In this document: one piece after another, positions 37,391-45,680 of the stretch
Layout of the letters: each line of letters begins with the position of its first letter
How positions within the stretch are numbered: position 1 is the first letter of the stretch
Assembly: GCA_041685735.1 (NCBI GenBank)
Contig: JAWLFE010000004.1
Location: 46,114 to 110,113 of the forward strand
Reading direction: 5' to 3'
DNA length: 64,000 nt
Origin: CSSed11-175R1 sp041685735
GTDB lineage: Bacteria; Actinomycetota; Nitriliruptoria; Nitriliruptorales; Nitriliruptoraceae
Made by a program: the position numbers and the translations under genes
Notes under the pieces: model-generated
What the model was told of the DNA's origin: nothing
Databases searched by the model: none
What the model saw: the letters and a program-made list of their open reading frames with translations, nothing else

Positions 37391-37542
37391 GGAGCGCAGC
37401 GACCGGAGCGGGAGCACGCTGAGGGTCGAGCGGATCGCGTAGGGAGCGCAGCGACCGGAGCGGGAGCACGCTGAGGGTCGAGCGCATCGCGTAGGGAGCG
37501 CAGCGACCGGAGCGGGAGCACGCTGAGGGTCGAGCGCATCGC
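37373..37542 (+). repeat. 52-bp tandem repeat, three copies plus a partial fourth
   Basis: Copies start at 37373, 37425, 37477 and 37529 (GTCGAGCG at each). The core GGAGCGCAGCGACCGGAGC is unchanged, and one base differs between copies (GGATCGC versus GCATCGC). The first copy includes the end and stop codon of the VWA gene. The period is not a multiple of three. There are no spacers, so this is not CRISPR. Confidence 0.95.
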
Positions 37543-37640
37543 CTGAGCCATCCTCTGCGAACCCGTCGGTCGTCATCCGTTCATCGGATCGTCCGACCCT
37601 GCTCATTCGGCCGCAGGGCCCCGGTCACGTACCAACGTTG

Positions 37641-37663
37641 TAGTCACGGGTGTCGGTCCGACA
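37641..37663 (+). promoter_or_regulatory. Candidate promoter and operator of phnDCE
   Basis: TAGTCA (37641-37646) may serve as -10. TGTCGG-T-CCGACA (37651-37663) is a perfect 6-bp inverted repeat that would lie at the transcription start, 52 bp before the phnD ATG. This fits a repressor site, but no regulator gene is adjacent. Confidence 0.4.
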
Positions 37664-37715
37664 TGCCCCGACATCCGATACCGGAGCACCCGATACCTGA
37701 GGTCGAAGGAAAGCC

Positions 37716-38714
37716 ATGAATCTCTCCCGTGCCATCAAACCGCTGGCTGCCGCAGCGGCGACCGCGATGCTCCTCTCCGCCTGCGGTGGGGCTGCCGAAG
37801 AGGAGGAACCGACGGCAGCAGCTGCTGAAGAGTCCTCCTCTGCCGACGAGGACGCCACCGATGGCCGGGAGGCCGATGAACAGGCCACGGAGGTCGCCGC
37901 GAGTGAGGATCCCTGTCCGGACGTCCTGCGGTTCAGTGACACGGGTGTCGAGGGGCTCGAGACCCTCGTGATCGAGTTCGAGGACTTCCGTGTCGCCCTC
38001 GAGGAGATCACCGGCAAGGAGGTCGAGTTCTTCCCGATCTCCAGCCGGACCGCTGCTGCAACGGCGCTCGAGTTCGACGAGATCGATCTCCTGCTCACCG
38101 GCCCGGCCGAGTACGTCGTTCTCAAGGCCCAGGCGGATGCGATCCCGGTCACCGGCGTGACGCGTCCGGGCTATCGCGCCATGATCGTCGCCACGGCGGA
38201 GAGCGGCATCACGTCGCTGGAGGAACTCGAGGGCGGCACCGTCGTCACCAAGGAGGTGGGCTCCACTTCCGGCCACCTCGGACCCCTGGAGATGCTGATC
38301 GCCGCGGGCCTCGAGCCCGGTGTCAACGTCGAGGTGATCCCGCTGGGTTCGACCCGGGTCGAGGCGTTCGCCGGGGGTGACGGCGATGCCCTCGGGACCG
38401 GCCTCAAGGACTTCGAGGAGATCGAGGAGGAACTCGGCGGTCCCGGCTCGATCGTGATGGTCGAGGAGGGTCCTGACCTACCCAACGACCTGTTCGTCGC
38501 GCGTGCCGGGCTCGGTCAGGAGTGTGCCGACCAGATCCAGCAGCAGTTGGTCGACAACGGCCAGATCCTCCTGGACGCCATCACCAGCACGGGGGAGAAC
38601 GACAAGTACCTCGAGTCGGAGTTCGTGGCCGCGTCTGACAGCGACTACGACCCCACCCGTGCGGCCTTCGAAGCCGCAGGCTTCAGCGACTACGCCTCGC
38701 TCCCGGACGAGTAG
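37716..38714 (+). CDS. phnD: Phosphonate/phosphite-type ABC substrate-binding lipoprotein
   Basis: The 332-residue product has a lipoprotein signal with lipobox LLSAC (C23), an acidic linker (EEEEPTAAAAEESSSADE), then a PhnD-family binding domain: LRFSDTGVEG, FFPISSRTAAATALEFDEID, LLTGPAEYVV, and GSTSGHLGPLEMLIAAG where a serine-rich loop binds the anion. It would capture phosphonate, phosphite or phosphate for PhnC and PhnE. GAAGGAA precedes the ATG. No C-P lyase or phosphite dehydrogenase genes are in the window, so the ligand is open. A hairpin between this gene and phnC could lower expression of the membrane parts. Confidence 0.92.
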   Translation: MNLSRAIKPLAAAAATAMLLSACGGAAEEEEPTAAAAEESSSADEDATDGREADEQATEVAASEDPCPDVLRFSDTGVEGLETLVIEFEDFRVALEEITGKEVEFFPISSRTAAATALEFDEIDLLLTGPAEYVVLKAQADAIPVTGVTRPGYRAMIVATAESGITSLEELEGGTVVTKEVGSTSGHLGPLEMLIAAGLEPGVNVEVIPLGSTRVEAFAGGDGDALGTGLKDFEEIEEELGGPGSIVMVEEGPDLPNDLFVARAGLGQECADQIQQQLVDNGQILLDAITSTGENDKYLESEFVAASDSDYDPTRAAFEAAGFSDYASLPDE

Positions 38715-38747
38715 GCGCAGGACGCTGTCAGGCTGCAACACGCGGGG

Positions 38748-38771
38748 GGGGGCGGTCATCCGACCGCCCCC
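38748..38771 (+). terminator. Intercistronic hairpin between phnD and phnC
   Basis: GGGGGCGGTC-ATCC-GACCGCCCCC is a perfect 10-bp stem with a 4-nt loop. It is followed by ATCGGCTTC with few T residues, so it may stabilise the phnD message or partly terminate it, giving more binding protein than ATPase and permease. Confidence 0.55.
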
Positions 38772-38792
38772 ATCGGCTTCAGGGAGGCTGAC

Positions 38793-39596
38793 GTGATCTC
38801 CACCACGGGACTGACCAAGCGCTACCCAGACGGCACCCTGGCGCTGCGGGAGGTCGACCTGCACGTCGCCGAGGGAGAAGCGGTCGTGCTCCTCGGCTCG
38901 AACGGGTCGGGCAAGTCGACCCTCCTGCGGTGCCTCACGCGGCTGCTGGAGCCCACCAGCGGGACGGTGCATCTCGGCGGGGTCGACGTCACCGCCGCCG
39001 ATCGCGCCACCCTCCGCGCCGTGCGGCGCCGGGTCGGTGTCGTGTTCCAGCACATCAACCTCGTCGACCACATCAGCGTGCTCTCGAACGTCGTGCAGGG
39101 AAACCTCGGACACGATGGCCGTGCCCGTCAGTGGCTCGCGCCGACCGCGACCGCCGCGGTCCGCGACCGGGCGATGGCCTGCCTGGAGCGGGTCCGGGTC
39201 GCTGACCTCGCCACGAAGCGTGCGGACCAGCTCTCGGGCGGCCAGCGACAGCGGGTCGCGCTGGCCCGCCTGCTCATCCAACGCCCGGACGTCGTCCTCG
39301 CCGACGAGCCGGTCGCCGCGCTGGATCCGCGAGCAGGCCGGGAGGTCATGGACCTGCTGTGGGAGATCGTGGAACAGGACGGCCTCACCCTGGTGTGCAC
39401 CCTGCACCAGCTGGAACTTGCCCGCGCCTACGGACGACGGCTGGTGGGGGTGCGCGACGGCCGGCAGATCATCGACGGTGACCTCGCAACCCTCAGCGAT
39501 GACGAGCTCGCCGCGCTGTACGCCCTCGAAACCACGGATGATGGCCCGGAGGTCGCACCGACACGATCCGTCATCCCTGAGGAGCAGGTGTCATGA
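38793..39596 (+). CDS. phnC: Phosphonate-type ABC transporter ATPase
   Basis: The 267-residue ATPase has Walker A GSNGSGKST, Q-loop FQHINLVDH, signature LSGGQRQRVALARL and Walker B VVLADEP followed by the switch histidine in LHQLELA. It energises import with PhnE and PhnD. GTG 38793 lies after GGGAGG. The 3' end overlaps phnE by 4 bp (ATGA). The C-terminal 35 residues extend beyond the core ATPase. Confidence 0.93.
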   Translation: MISTTGLTKRYPDGTLALREVDLHVAEGEAVVLLGSNGSGKSTLLRCLTRLLEPTSGTVHLGGVDVTAADRATLRAVRRRVGVVFQHINLVDHISVLSNVVQGNLGHDGRARQWLAPTATAAVRDRAMACLERVRVADLATKRADQLSGGQRQRVALARLLIQRPDVVLADEPVAALDPRAGREVMDLLWEIVEQDGLTLVCTLHQLELARAYGRRLVGVRDGRQIIDGDLATLSDDELAALYALETTDDGPEVAPTRSVIPEEQVS

Positions 39597-40423
39597 GGAC
39601 CGATCTGCGCGCGTCTGGGGACGACACGGCCCCGTCACCCGTCGCGCCTCCGCGCTGGCGACGGCCGTCGGCCCCCAACGTCCTGGTCGCCGGGGTCGTC
39701 GCCGCGCTGGTCGTCCACGGGTTCGTCGGGACCGGCATCGACCCGTCGCGATTGCTCCAGGCTCCCGGCCGGACCTTCGACTTCCTGTCCAAGTCCTTCC
39801 CACCCGCGTTGGACCGTGCGCCCAACCTCGGCCTGGCGATGCTCGAGACGCTCGAGATCGCCCTGATCGGCACGATCCTCGGCATCATCCTCAGCCTGCC
39901 GGCAGCGCTGCTCGCGGCCGACAACACCGCTCCGCACCGGGCCGTTGCCGTGCTGACGCGCAGTGCGCTGACCACGATGCGCTCGATACCGGATCTGGTG
40001 TGGGCGCTGATCTTCGTGGTGTCGGTCGGCCTCGGTCCGCTCGCCGGCATCCTCACGATCACCATCGACGTGCTGGCGTTCGCCGGCCGCTTCTTCGCGG
40101 AACGGATCGAGGAGATCGAACCCGGACCGGTGGAGGCGCTCCGGTCCACCGGGGCGGGCCGCCTCGCGGTCATCTTCGGCGCGATCGTGCCGACCGCGTT
40201 CCCCTCCCTGACCGGGACCAGCATGTACTCCCTCGAGAAGTCGGTACGAGGAGCCGTGGTCCTGGGCCTGGTCGGGGCCGGTGGGATCGGCGTCGAGCTG
40301 AACGTCGCCTTCCAACTGCGCCAGTTCGACACGGCGCTGACGATCATCGTCATGATCCTGGTCGTCGTGCTCCTCGTCGAACGGCTCAGTACCCATGTCC
40401 GCACCCGCCTGATCAGCGGGTGA
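39593..40423 (+). CDS. phnE: Phosphonate-type ABC transporter permease
   Basis: The 276-residue membrane protein has about six spans and the cytoplasmic coupling (EAA-type) segment EALRSTGAGRLAVIFGAIVP that contacts the ATPase. SIPDLVWALIFVVSVGLGPLAG is typical of PhnE permeases and is visible in two parts. It starts at the ATGA overlap with phnC. It is convergent with the MFS gene, with 64 bp between and no clear terminator. Confidence 0.92.
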   Translation: MRTDLRASGDDTAPSPVAPPRWRRPSAPNVLVAGVVAALVVHGFVGTGIDPSRLLQAPGRTFDFLSKSFPPALDRAPNLGLAMLETLEIALIGTILGIILSLPAALLAADNTAPHRAVAVLTRSALTTMRSIPDLVWALIFVVSVGLGPLAGILTITIDVLAFAGRFFAERIEEIEPGPVEALRSTGAGRLAVIFGAIVPTAFPSLTGTSMYSLEKSVRGAVVLGLVGAGGIGVELNVAFQLRQFDTALTIIVMILVVVLLVERLSTHVRTRLISG

Positions 40424-40487
40424 TCCCGCATGCAGCGAACGCCGGTCTCACAGATGGCCCCATCGCGTGGGAACGGCAGGGCGAGTG

Positions 40488-41786
40488 TCAGGTCGTGCGG
40501 CGCCGTCGGCGTGGGGCCCGGACCCGGTAGGGGCTGACGCGTGATGGTCGGACCGTGACAGCCCCCAGCAGCAGGATCACCGAGACGACGACCAAGGCGA
40601 CGACCACCGAACTGTTGTCGGTGATCCACCCGGACACGCCCGCCGCGATCGGGCGGGACCCCAGGAAGGCGACACCCCACAGGGCCATCACGCGCCCACG
40701 CAGGTCCTCCGGGACCTGTTGCTGGATCATCGTGGTCAGGGACGTGAGCGCGAAGGCCATGCCGATCCCGCCGATGGCCATGGCGGCGATCGCACCGGCG
40801 ACGGTCGGCGTGATCGCGAGGGCGAGCATGCCGATGGCCAGGCCGGTCAACCCGGTGACCGCCAGTCGGGGCAGGCCGAGGACCAGCCGGACACGGGACA
40901 GCATGAGGAAGCCGATGGCGGCACCGATCCCGAACGATGACGCCAGGGTGCCGACGAAGCTCGACGCCTGTCCAAGCCGGTCGGCGATCGCGGGGGTCAG
41001 CGTGATGACCGGGTCGGCACCGATCCCGATGGTCACCACGCCGAGCATCAGGGCGGACATGCCGGCATCGGCGCGAAGGTAGCGCCAGCCGGCCCGGACC
41101 GACCCGTCGTTGCTCTGGCGGCGGGGGACGTCACGGATGCTGATGACCGCGATGATGATCGTGAACAGCACGTTGAGCAGCGCAGCGACGCCGAAGGCGG
41201 CGGCGGGGCCGGCGCTGTAGAGCAGCAGGGCGCCGATGGCCGGGCCGGCGGAGCGGGCGACCGTCATCGGCAGGGAGCCGAGGGCGATGGCGCCCGGGAG
41301 TTCGCGCGGCCGGACCAGCGCTGGGACCAGGGCGTTCATGGCCGGTCCCCCGAGCGCGAACCCGATCCCGACGACGGTCGCGGCGGCGATCACGACCGCG
41401 GCACCGGACGTGCCGTCGATGCCGATGAGCCAGATCCAGAGGGCCAGGCCGCCGGAACCGGCGGCGGTCACGATGCGCCCGAGCAGGAGCTGTCGACGCC
41501 GATCGCCCCGGTCGGCGCGGGCTCCACTCCAGGGGGCGAGGAGCAGCTGGGGGGTGAACTGCCCGATGCTCACGGCCCCGACGAGCAGCGTGGACCGGGT
41601 CAGGTCCCACACGACGATCGCGGCGGCGATGTTGTGGATCCACACGCCGATGGTCGACAGGAGCTTGCCGGCGAAGAACGGCCCGAAGGTCCGGTCCCGG
41701 AGCAGCCCGAAGGACCCGCGGGGAGCGGGGTCGTCGGTGGTGGAGGCGTCGGTGTCCGGGTCGGTTCGGGAGGTGGTGTTGGTCAT
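40488..41786 (-). CDS. MFS transporter (efflux type)
   Basis: The 432-residue product has about twelve spans with a basic C-terminal tail (RAPRRRRRTT). The sequence resembles the DHA3-like MFS branch, with ADRGDRRRQLLLGR as the conserved basic loop between spans 2 and 3. It overlaps the upstream MarR-type gene by 4 bp. The pairing with a MarR regulator suggests drug or organic-compound efflux under ligand-controlled repression; the compound is unknown. Confidence 0.88.
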   Translation of the reverse strand: MTNTTSRTDPDTDASTTDDPAPRGSFGLLRDRTFGPFFAGKLLSTIGVWIHNIAAAIVVWDLTRSTLLVGAVSIGQFTPQLLLAPWSGARADRGDRRRQLLLGRIVTAAGSGGLALWIWLIGIDGTSGAAVVIAAATVVGIGFALGGPAMNALVPALVRPRELPGAIALGSLPMTVARSAGPAIGALLLYSAGPAAAFGVAALLNVLFTIIIAVISIRDVPRRQSNDGSVRAGWRYLRADAGMSALMLGVVTIGIGADPVITLTPAIADRLGQASSFVGTLASSFGIGAAIGFLMLSRVRLVLGLPRLAVTGLTGLAIGMLALAITPTVAGAIAAMAIGGIGMAFALTSLTTMIQQQVPEDLRGRVMALWGVAFLGSRPIAAGVSGWITDNSSVVVALVVVSVILLLGAVTVRPSRVSPYRVRAPRRRRRTT

Positions 41787-42256
41787 GCCTGGCTCTCGAG
41801 GCGGTCGAAGTCGTCACGTAGCCGGACGAGTAGGTCGCCCAGGCGTTCGAGGTCGGTGGCGTCCCAGCCGGCGGTCACCTCGGCCAGGAGCTGGCGGCGC
41901 ACGTCGGTGACCTCGTCGAGCAGTGCCCGGCCGGCGTCGGACAGCGTCAGGCGGCTGCGACGCCCATCCTTGGGGTCGCGGTGCCGGTGCAGGTAACCGG
42001 CGGCGACCTGCTGGTCGACGAGCCGGGAGGCGGTGGAGGGATCGATCGTCAGTCGCTCGGCGATGTCGCCGACGGAGGGTGTGGTGTCGCAGGCCCGCTC
42101 GACGGCGCGCAGGACACGGACCGTGCTGAGTTCCACCGGAACGTCCAGCGCCGCGAGGATCCGGGCGCGGTAGCCCGGCCGGCGCACGATGCGCTGGATG
42201 TCGAACAGCGCGTCGTCGAGGCCGGTCAGGATCGTGGGTTCCAGGGTCATATCCAT
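41783..42256 (-). CDS. MarR-family transcriptional regulator
   Basis: The 157-residue protein has the MarR winged helix: SVGDIAERLTIDPSTASRLVDQQVAAGYLHR, visible as the recognition-helix region, then RDPKDGRRSRLTLSDAGRALL as the wing. I start at ATG 42256; ATG 42250 is equally possible and the longer open frame upstream has no matching content. TACACA just upstream on the minus strand could make the transcript leaderless. It likely represses itself and the MFS gene. Confidence 0.88.
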   Translation of the reverse strand: MDMTLEPTILTGLDDALFDIQRIVRRPGYRARILAALDVPVELSTVRVLRAVERACDTTPSVGDIAERLTIDPSTASRLVDQQVAAGYLHRHRDPKDGRRSRLTLSDAGRALLDEVTDVRRQLLAEVTAGWDATDLERLGDLLVRLRDDFDRLESQA

Positions 42257-42386
42257 GTAGATGTGTGTACCACCCACCTGTAAGGGGTGCGAACCGATCA
42301 CCCCGGCTGCGCGCTGAGCGTTCCGTCCCGATGCGCACGATGTCGTAGCGTGCGTCACGAGCACCGACGAACCGGAGGGGCAGGCG

Positions 42387-43487
42387 ATGAGCGTCGAGGA
42401 TCCGATGTACTACTGGGACTACCTCGGCCTGGACGAGGTGTTGGGATCCCAGCGACTGGCATCCGCGAGCGACGGTCGTCGACCCGCACACGACGAGATG
42501 CTGTTCATCGTCACCCACCAGGCCTTCGAGCTGTGGTTCAAGCAGATCCTGTGGGAGCTGGATGCGGCGATCGATCTCCTCGGCCGGGATCCGATCCCCG
42601 ACGAGGACATCGCGGCGGTCCTGCGCCACCTCGAACGGATCGTCGCGATCCAGCCGTTGCTGGTGGAGAAGTTCTCGGTCCTGTCGACCATGACGCCGTT
42701 GGACTTCCTGGACTTCCGGGACGAACTCATCCCGGCGAGTGGGTTCCAGTCGGTGCAGTTCCGTCTCATCGAGAACCGGCTCGGGCTGGCGCCGAAGAAG
42801 CGCCTGAAGATCGGTGGCGCCGCCTACACCTCGAGGTTGTCACAGGAACACGCCGAGCGTCTGGAGGCTTCGGAATCCGAGCCGACCCTCATCGGCGCCC
42901 TCGACGCGTGGCTGGCCAGGACACCGTTCCTGCGGTTCGGGCGGTTCGACTTCTGGGAGGCCTACCGCGACGCCGTGCACGCGATGATCGAGCGCGACCG
43001 GCGGCTGATCGCCACCAACCCGAGCCTGGATGAGGTCGTGCGCCAGCAGCAGCTCGACGCGTTCGAGACCTCCAACGAGGCGTTCGCGGTCCTGTTCGAT
43101 CGTGACGCGTGGGAGCAGGAACGCGCGCAGGGACGACGGCGGCTGTCCCACGAGGCGTTCCTGGCCGCCCTGCTGATCAGCCTCTACCGCGATCAACCGG
43201 CCTTCCACCAGCCGTTCCGGGTCCTGACCGCCCTGATCGACCTGGACGAGGGCTTCACGGCGTTCCGCAACGCCCACGCGCAGCTGGTCCACCGCACGAT
43301 CGGGGGGCGGATCGGTACCGGTGGTACCTCCGGGCACGAGTACCTGCAGGCCGCCGCCCGCAAGCACCAGGTCTTCAGCGACCTGTTCGACCTGGCGACC
43401 TTCCACCTGCCGCGCAAGGAGCTGCCGGAGCTTCCGGACGACGTCCGGACGCAGCTGACCTTCCGCTACAGCGTGTCTGGTGATTGA
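42387..43487 (+). CDS. kynA: Tryptophan 2,3-dioxygenase
   Basis: This heme enzyme opens the indole ring of tryptophan to N-formylkynurenine. The family signatures are clear: MYYWDYLGLDEVLGSQ, DEMLFIVTHQAFELWFKQ (with the distal-side His and substrate contacts), FQSVQFRLIEN and GTGGTSGHEYLQ. The 366 residues include a helical insertion compared with compact bacterial forms of about 280-300. GGAGG precedes the ATG; TAGCGT at 42346-42351 is a possible -10. No kynureninase or formamidase is in the window. The 3' end overlaps the convergent racemase gene by 22 bp. Confidence 0.95.
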   Translation: MSVEDPMYYWDYLGLDEVLGSQRLASASDGRRPAHDEMLFIVTHQAFELWFKQILWELDAAIDLLGRDPIPDEDIAAVLRHLERIVAIQPLLVEKFSVLSTMTPLDFLDFRDELIPASGFQSVQFRLIENRLGLAPKKRLKIGGAAYTSRLSQEHAERLEASESEPTLIGALDAWLARTPFLRFGRFDFWEAYRDAVHAMIERDRRLIATNPSLDEVVRQQQLDAFETSNEAFAVLFDRDAWEQERAQGRRRLSHEAFLAALLISLYRDQPAFHQPFRVLTALIDLDEGFTAFRNAHAQLVHRTIGGRIGTGGTSGHEYLQAAARKHQVFSDLFDLATFHLPRKELPELPDDVRTQLTFRYSVSGD

Positions 43488-44188
43488 GTCGCGACGTCGT
43501 GCAGCGCAGCGTCGACCGCGGCCAGGGCGTGCAGCTGCGTGGTGTCGTACAGCGGCACGTCGGTGTGGCTGGAGTCCACCAGCAACCCGATCTCCGTACA
43601 CCCCAGGATGATGGCCTGCGCCCCGTCGGTGACCAACCGGTCGATGACGTCGAGGTAGCGGCGACGGCTGTCGGGCTCGATCCGTCCGAGGACGAGCTCG
43701 TCGAAGATGATGCGGTCCACCTCGGCGCGGTCGTCGGGGCCGGGCACTACCACCTCGAGGTCGAACCGGTCGGTCAGCCGGTCGCGGTAGAAGCCCCGCT
43801 CCATCGTGAAGCGGGTGCCGAGGAGCCCGACCCGACGGTGGCCGTCCGCGACGATCCGTGCGGCGGTCGGATCGGCGATGTGCAGGAACGGCACCCGGGT
43901 CGCGGCGGTGATCGCGTCCGCCACCTGGTGCATCGTGTTGGTGCACAGCACGAGCAGGTCGGCACCCGCGGCCTCGAGGTCCGTGGCAGCCGCGGCGAGC
44001 ACGCGGCCGGCGGTGTCCCAGTCCTCGGCACGTTGCAGCGCCTCGATCTGTGCGAAGTCCACGGACACGAGCACGACCCGCGCCGAGTGCAGGCCTCCGA
44101 GGCGCTGTGCCACGAGCCGGTTCACCTCGGCGTAGTAGCTCGCCGACGATTCCCAGCTCATGCCGCCGAGCAGCCCGATGGTGCGCAT
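43466..44188 (-). CDS. Aspartate/glutamate racemase-family protein
   Basis: The 240-residue product matches the YgeA-type Asp/Glu racemase family: MRTIGLLGGMSWESSASYY, LCTNTMHQVAD with the first catalytic cysteine and LGCTEIGLLV with the second. It should interconvert D- and L-amino acids without cofactor. ATG 44188 is right after the TrpB2 stop (5 bp), so the two genes form a unit. The 3' end runs 22 bp into the convergent tryptophan dioxygenase. Confidence 0.9.
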   Translation of the reverse strand: MRTIGLLGGMSWESSASYYAEVNRLVAQRLGGLHSARVVLVSVDFAQIEALQRAEDWDTAGRVLAAAATDLEAAGADLLVLCTNTMHQVADAITAATRVPFLHIADPTAARIVADGHRRVGLLGTRFTMERGFYRDRLTDRFDLEVVVPGPDDRAEVDRIIFDELVLGRIEPDSRRRYLDVIDRLVTDGAQAIILGCTEIGLLVDSSHTDVPLYDTTQLHALAAVDAALHDVATQSPDTL

Positions 44189-44193
44189 CCGGC

Positions 44194-45576
44194 TCACGCG
44201 TCGATGACGGGGACCCGCGACATGGCGTCGGCGATCTTGTCCGTCGGGTAGGCGTAGTCGGTCAACTCGCCGGCGAAGTAGGCATCGTAGGCGGCCATGT
44301 CGAAGTGTCCATGGCCGCACAGCGCGGTGAGGATGACCTTCTCCTCGCCGGTCTCCTTGCACGCCTCGGCCTCACGGATCGCCGCGGCGATCGCGACGGT
44401 CGGTTCGGGCGCCGGCACGATGCCCTGGGTCCGCGCGAAGGTCACGCCCGCGGCGAACGAGGCGGTCTGGTTGATCGCCTCCGCGTCGAACAGGTCCAGT
44501 TCGTACATGTGGCTGATCAGCGGTGACATGCCGTGGTAGCGCAGGCCGCCGGCGTGGATCGGGTCGGGGACGAAGTCGTGGCCGAGCGTGTGCATCTTCA
44601 TCAGCGGGGTCATCCCGGCGACGTCGCCGAAGTCGTAGCGGTACTCGCCCTTGGTCAACGACGGACAGGCCTCCGGTTCGACGGCGAGGATCTGCGGATC
44701 CATCTTCCCGGCGAGCTTCTCACGCAGGAACGGGAAGAACAGTCCCGCGAAGTTCGAACCTCCGCCGGTGCACCCGACGATCAGATCCGGCGTGTCGCCG
44801 GTCTTGGCGAGTTGGAGCAGCGCCTCCTCGCCGATGACGGTCTGGTGGAGCAGGACGTGGTTGAGCACGCTGCCGAGCGCGTACTTGGTGTCCTCGTCGG
44901 CCATGGCGGCCTCGACGGCTTCGGAGATGGCGATGCCGAGCGACCCAGGGGAGTCCGGGTCCTGCGCGAGGATGGCACGGCCCGCCTCGGTCAGCTCGGA
45001 CGGTGAGGAGTGCACCGTCGCGCCCCACGTGCGCATCATCGACGCGCGGTAGGGCTTCTGGGTGAACGAGGCGGCGACCTGCCAGACCTCGCAGCCCAGC
45101 CCGAACTGTGCGGCGGCGAACGACAGCGCCGATCCCCACTGGCCGGCGCCGGTCTCGGTGGTCAGGCGCTTCACACCTTCGGCGGCGTTGTAGTAGGCCT
45201 GCGGGACCGCGGTGTTGGGCTTGTGGCTCCCGGCGGGCGAGACCCCTTCGTACTTGAAGTAGATCTTCGCCGGCGTGTCCAGGTGCTCCTCCAGCCGCTT
45301 GGCGCGGTACAGCGGCGATGGCCGCCACAGCGCGTAGACGTCCCGGACCGCCTGCGGGATCTCGATGTAGCGTTCCCCCGAGACCTCCTGCAGGATCAGC
45401 GCCATCGGGAACAGCGGTGCGAGCGCCCCCGGCCCGATCGGTTCGTGGGTGCCCGGGTGCAGCGGCGGCGGTGGCGGCGCGGGGAGGTCCGGGACGACGT
45501 TGTACCAGTGGGTCGGGATCTCGCTCTCGTCGAGCAGGATCTTGGTTGCAGCGTCGTCACGGGCGGTCGCGCTCAC
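44194..45576 (-). CDS. TrpB2-type tryptophan synthase beta chain
   Basis: This PLP enzyme condenses indole (or a related substrate) with serine. The 460-residue length and the N-terminal region (STHWYN-like IPTHWYNVVPDLPAP) mark the TrpB2 class rather than the TrpA-bound TrpB1. The PLP lysine sits in GSHKPNT, the glycine loop is CTGGGSNFAG, and GETGAGQ is TETGAGQWG here. GTG 45576 has GGAGG 6 nt upstream. Its neighbour is the racemase, and tryptophan dioxygenase converges with it. A role in indole salvage or in serine/tryptophan turnover is plausible. No trpA, trpC or trpD is nearby. Confidence 0.9.
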   Translation of the reverse strand: MSATARDDAATKILLDESEIPTHWYNVVPDLPAPPPPPLHPGTHEPIGPGALAPLFPMALILQEVSGERYIEIPQAVRDVYALWRPSPLYRAKRLEEHLDTPAKIYFKYEGVSPAGSHKPNTAVPQAYYNAAEGVKRLTTETGAGQWGSALSFAAAQFGLGCEVWQVAASFTQKPYRASMMRTWGATVHSSPSELTEAGRAILAQDPDSPGSLGIAISEAVEAAMADEDTKYALGSVLNHVLLHQTVIGEEALLQLAKTGDTPDLIVGCTGGGSNFAGLFFPFLREKLAGKMDPQILAVEPEACPSLTKGEYRYDFGDVAGMTPLMKMHTLGHDFVPDPIHAGGLRYHGMSPLISHMYELDLFDAEAINQTASFAAGVTFARTQGIVPAPEPTVAIAAAIREAEACKETGEEKVILTALCGHGHFDMAAYDAYFAGELTDYAYPTDKIADAMSRVPVIDA

Positions 45577-45680
45577 CGGCAGCCTCCAGGTCACGGTCGG
45601 AGCGCGGACGATAGACCGCCGTGACCATCGACGTCGACCCTGCGTCTGGACAGGGGGGCGGAGCGTTACGCTTCGAGGTG

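Noticed and set aside
37373..37542. CRISPR array
   Set aside because: The 52-bp units abut directly with no variable spacers.
37716..40423. Full phosphonate (C-P lyase) operon
   Set aside because: Only the importer is present; no lyase or phosphite dehydrogenase gene is in the window.
42244..42270. Clear MarR operator
   Set aside because: CATGTAGATGTG is only a weak imperfect dyad, so I did not list it as a site.
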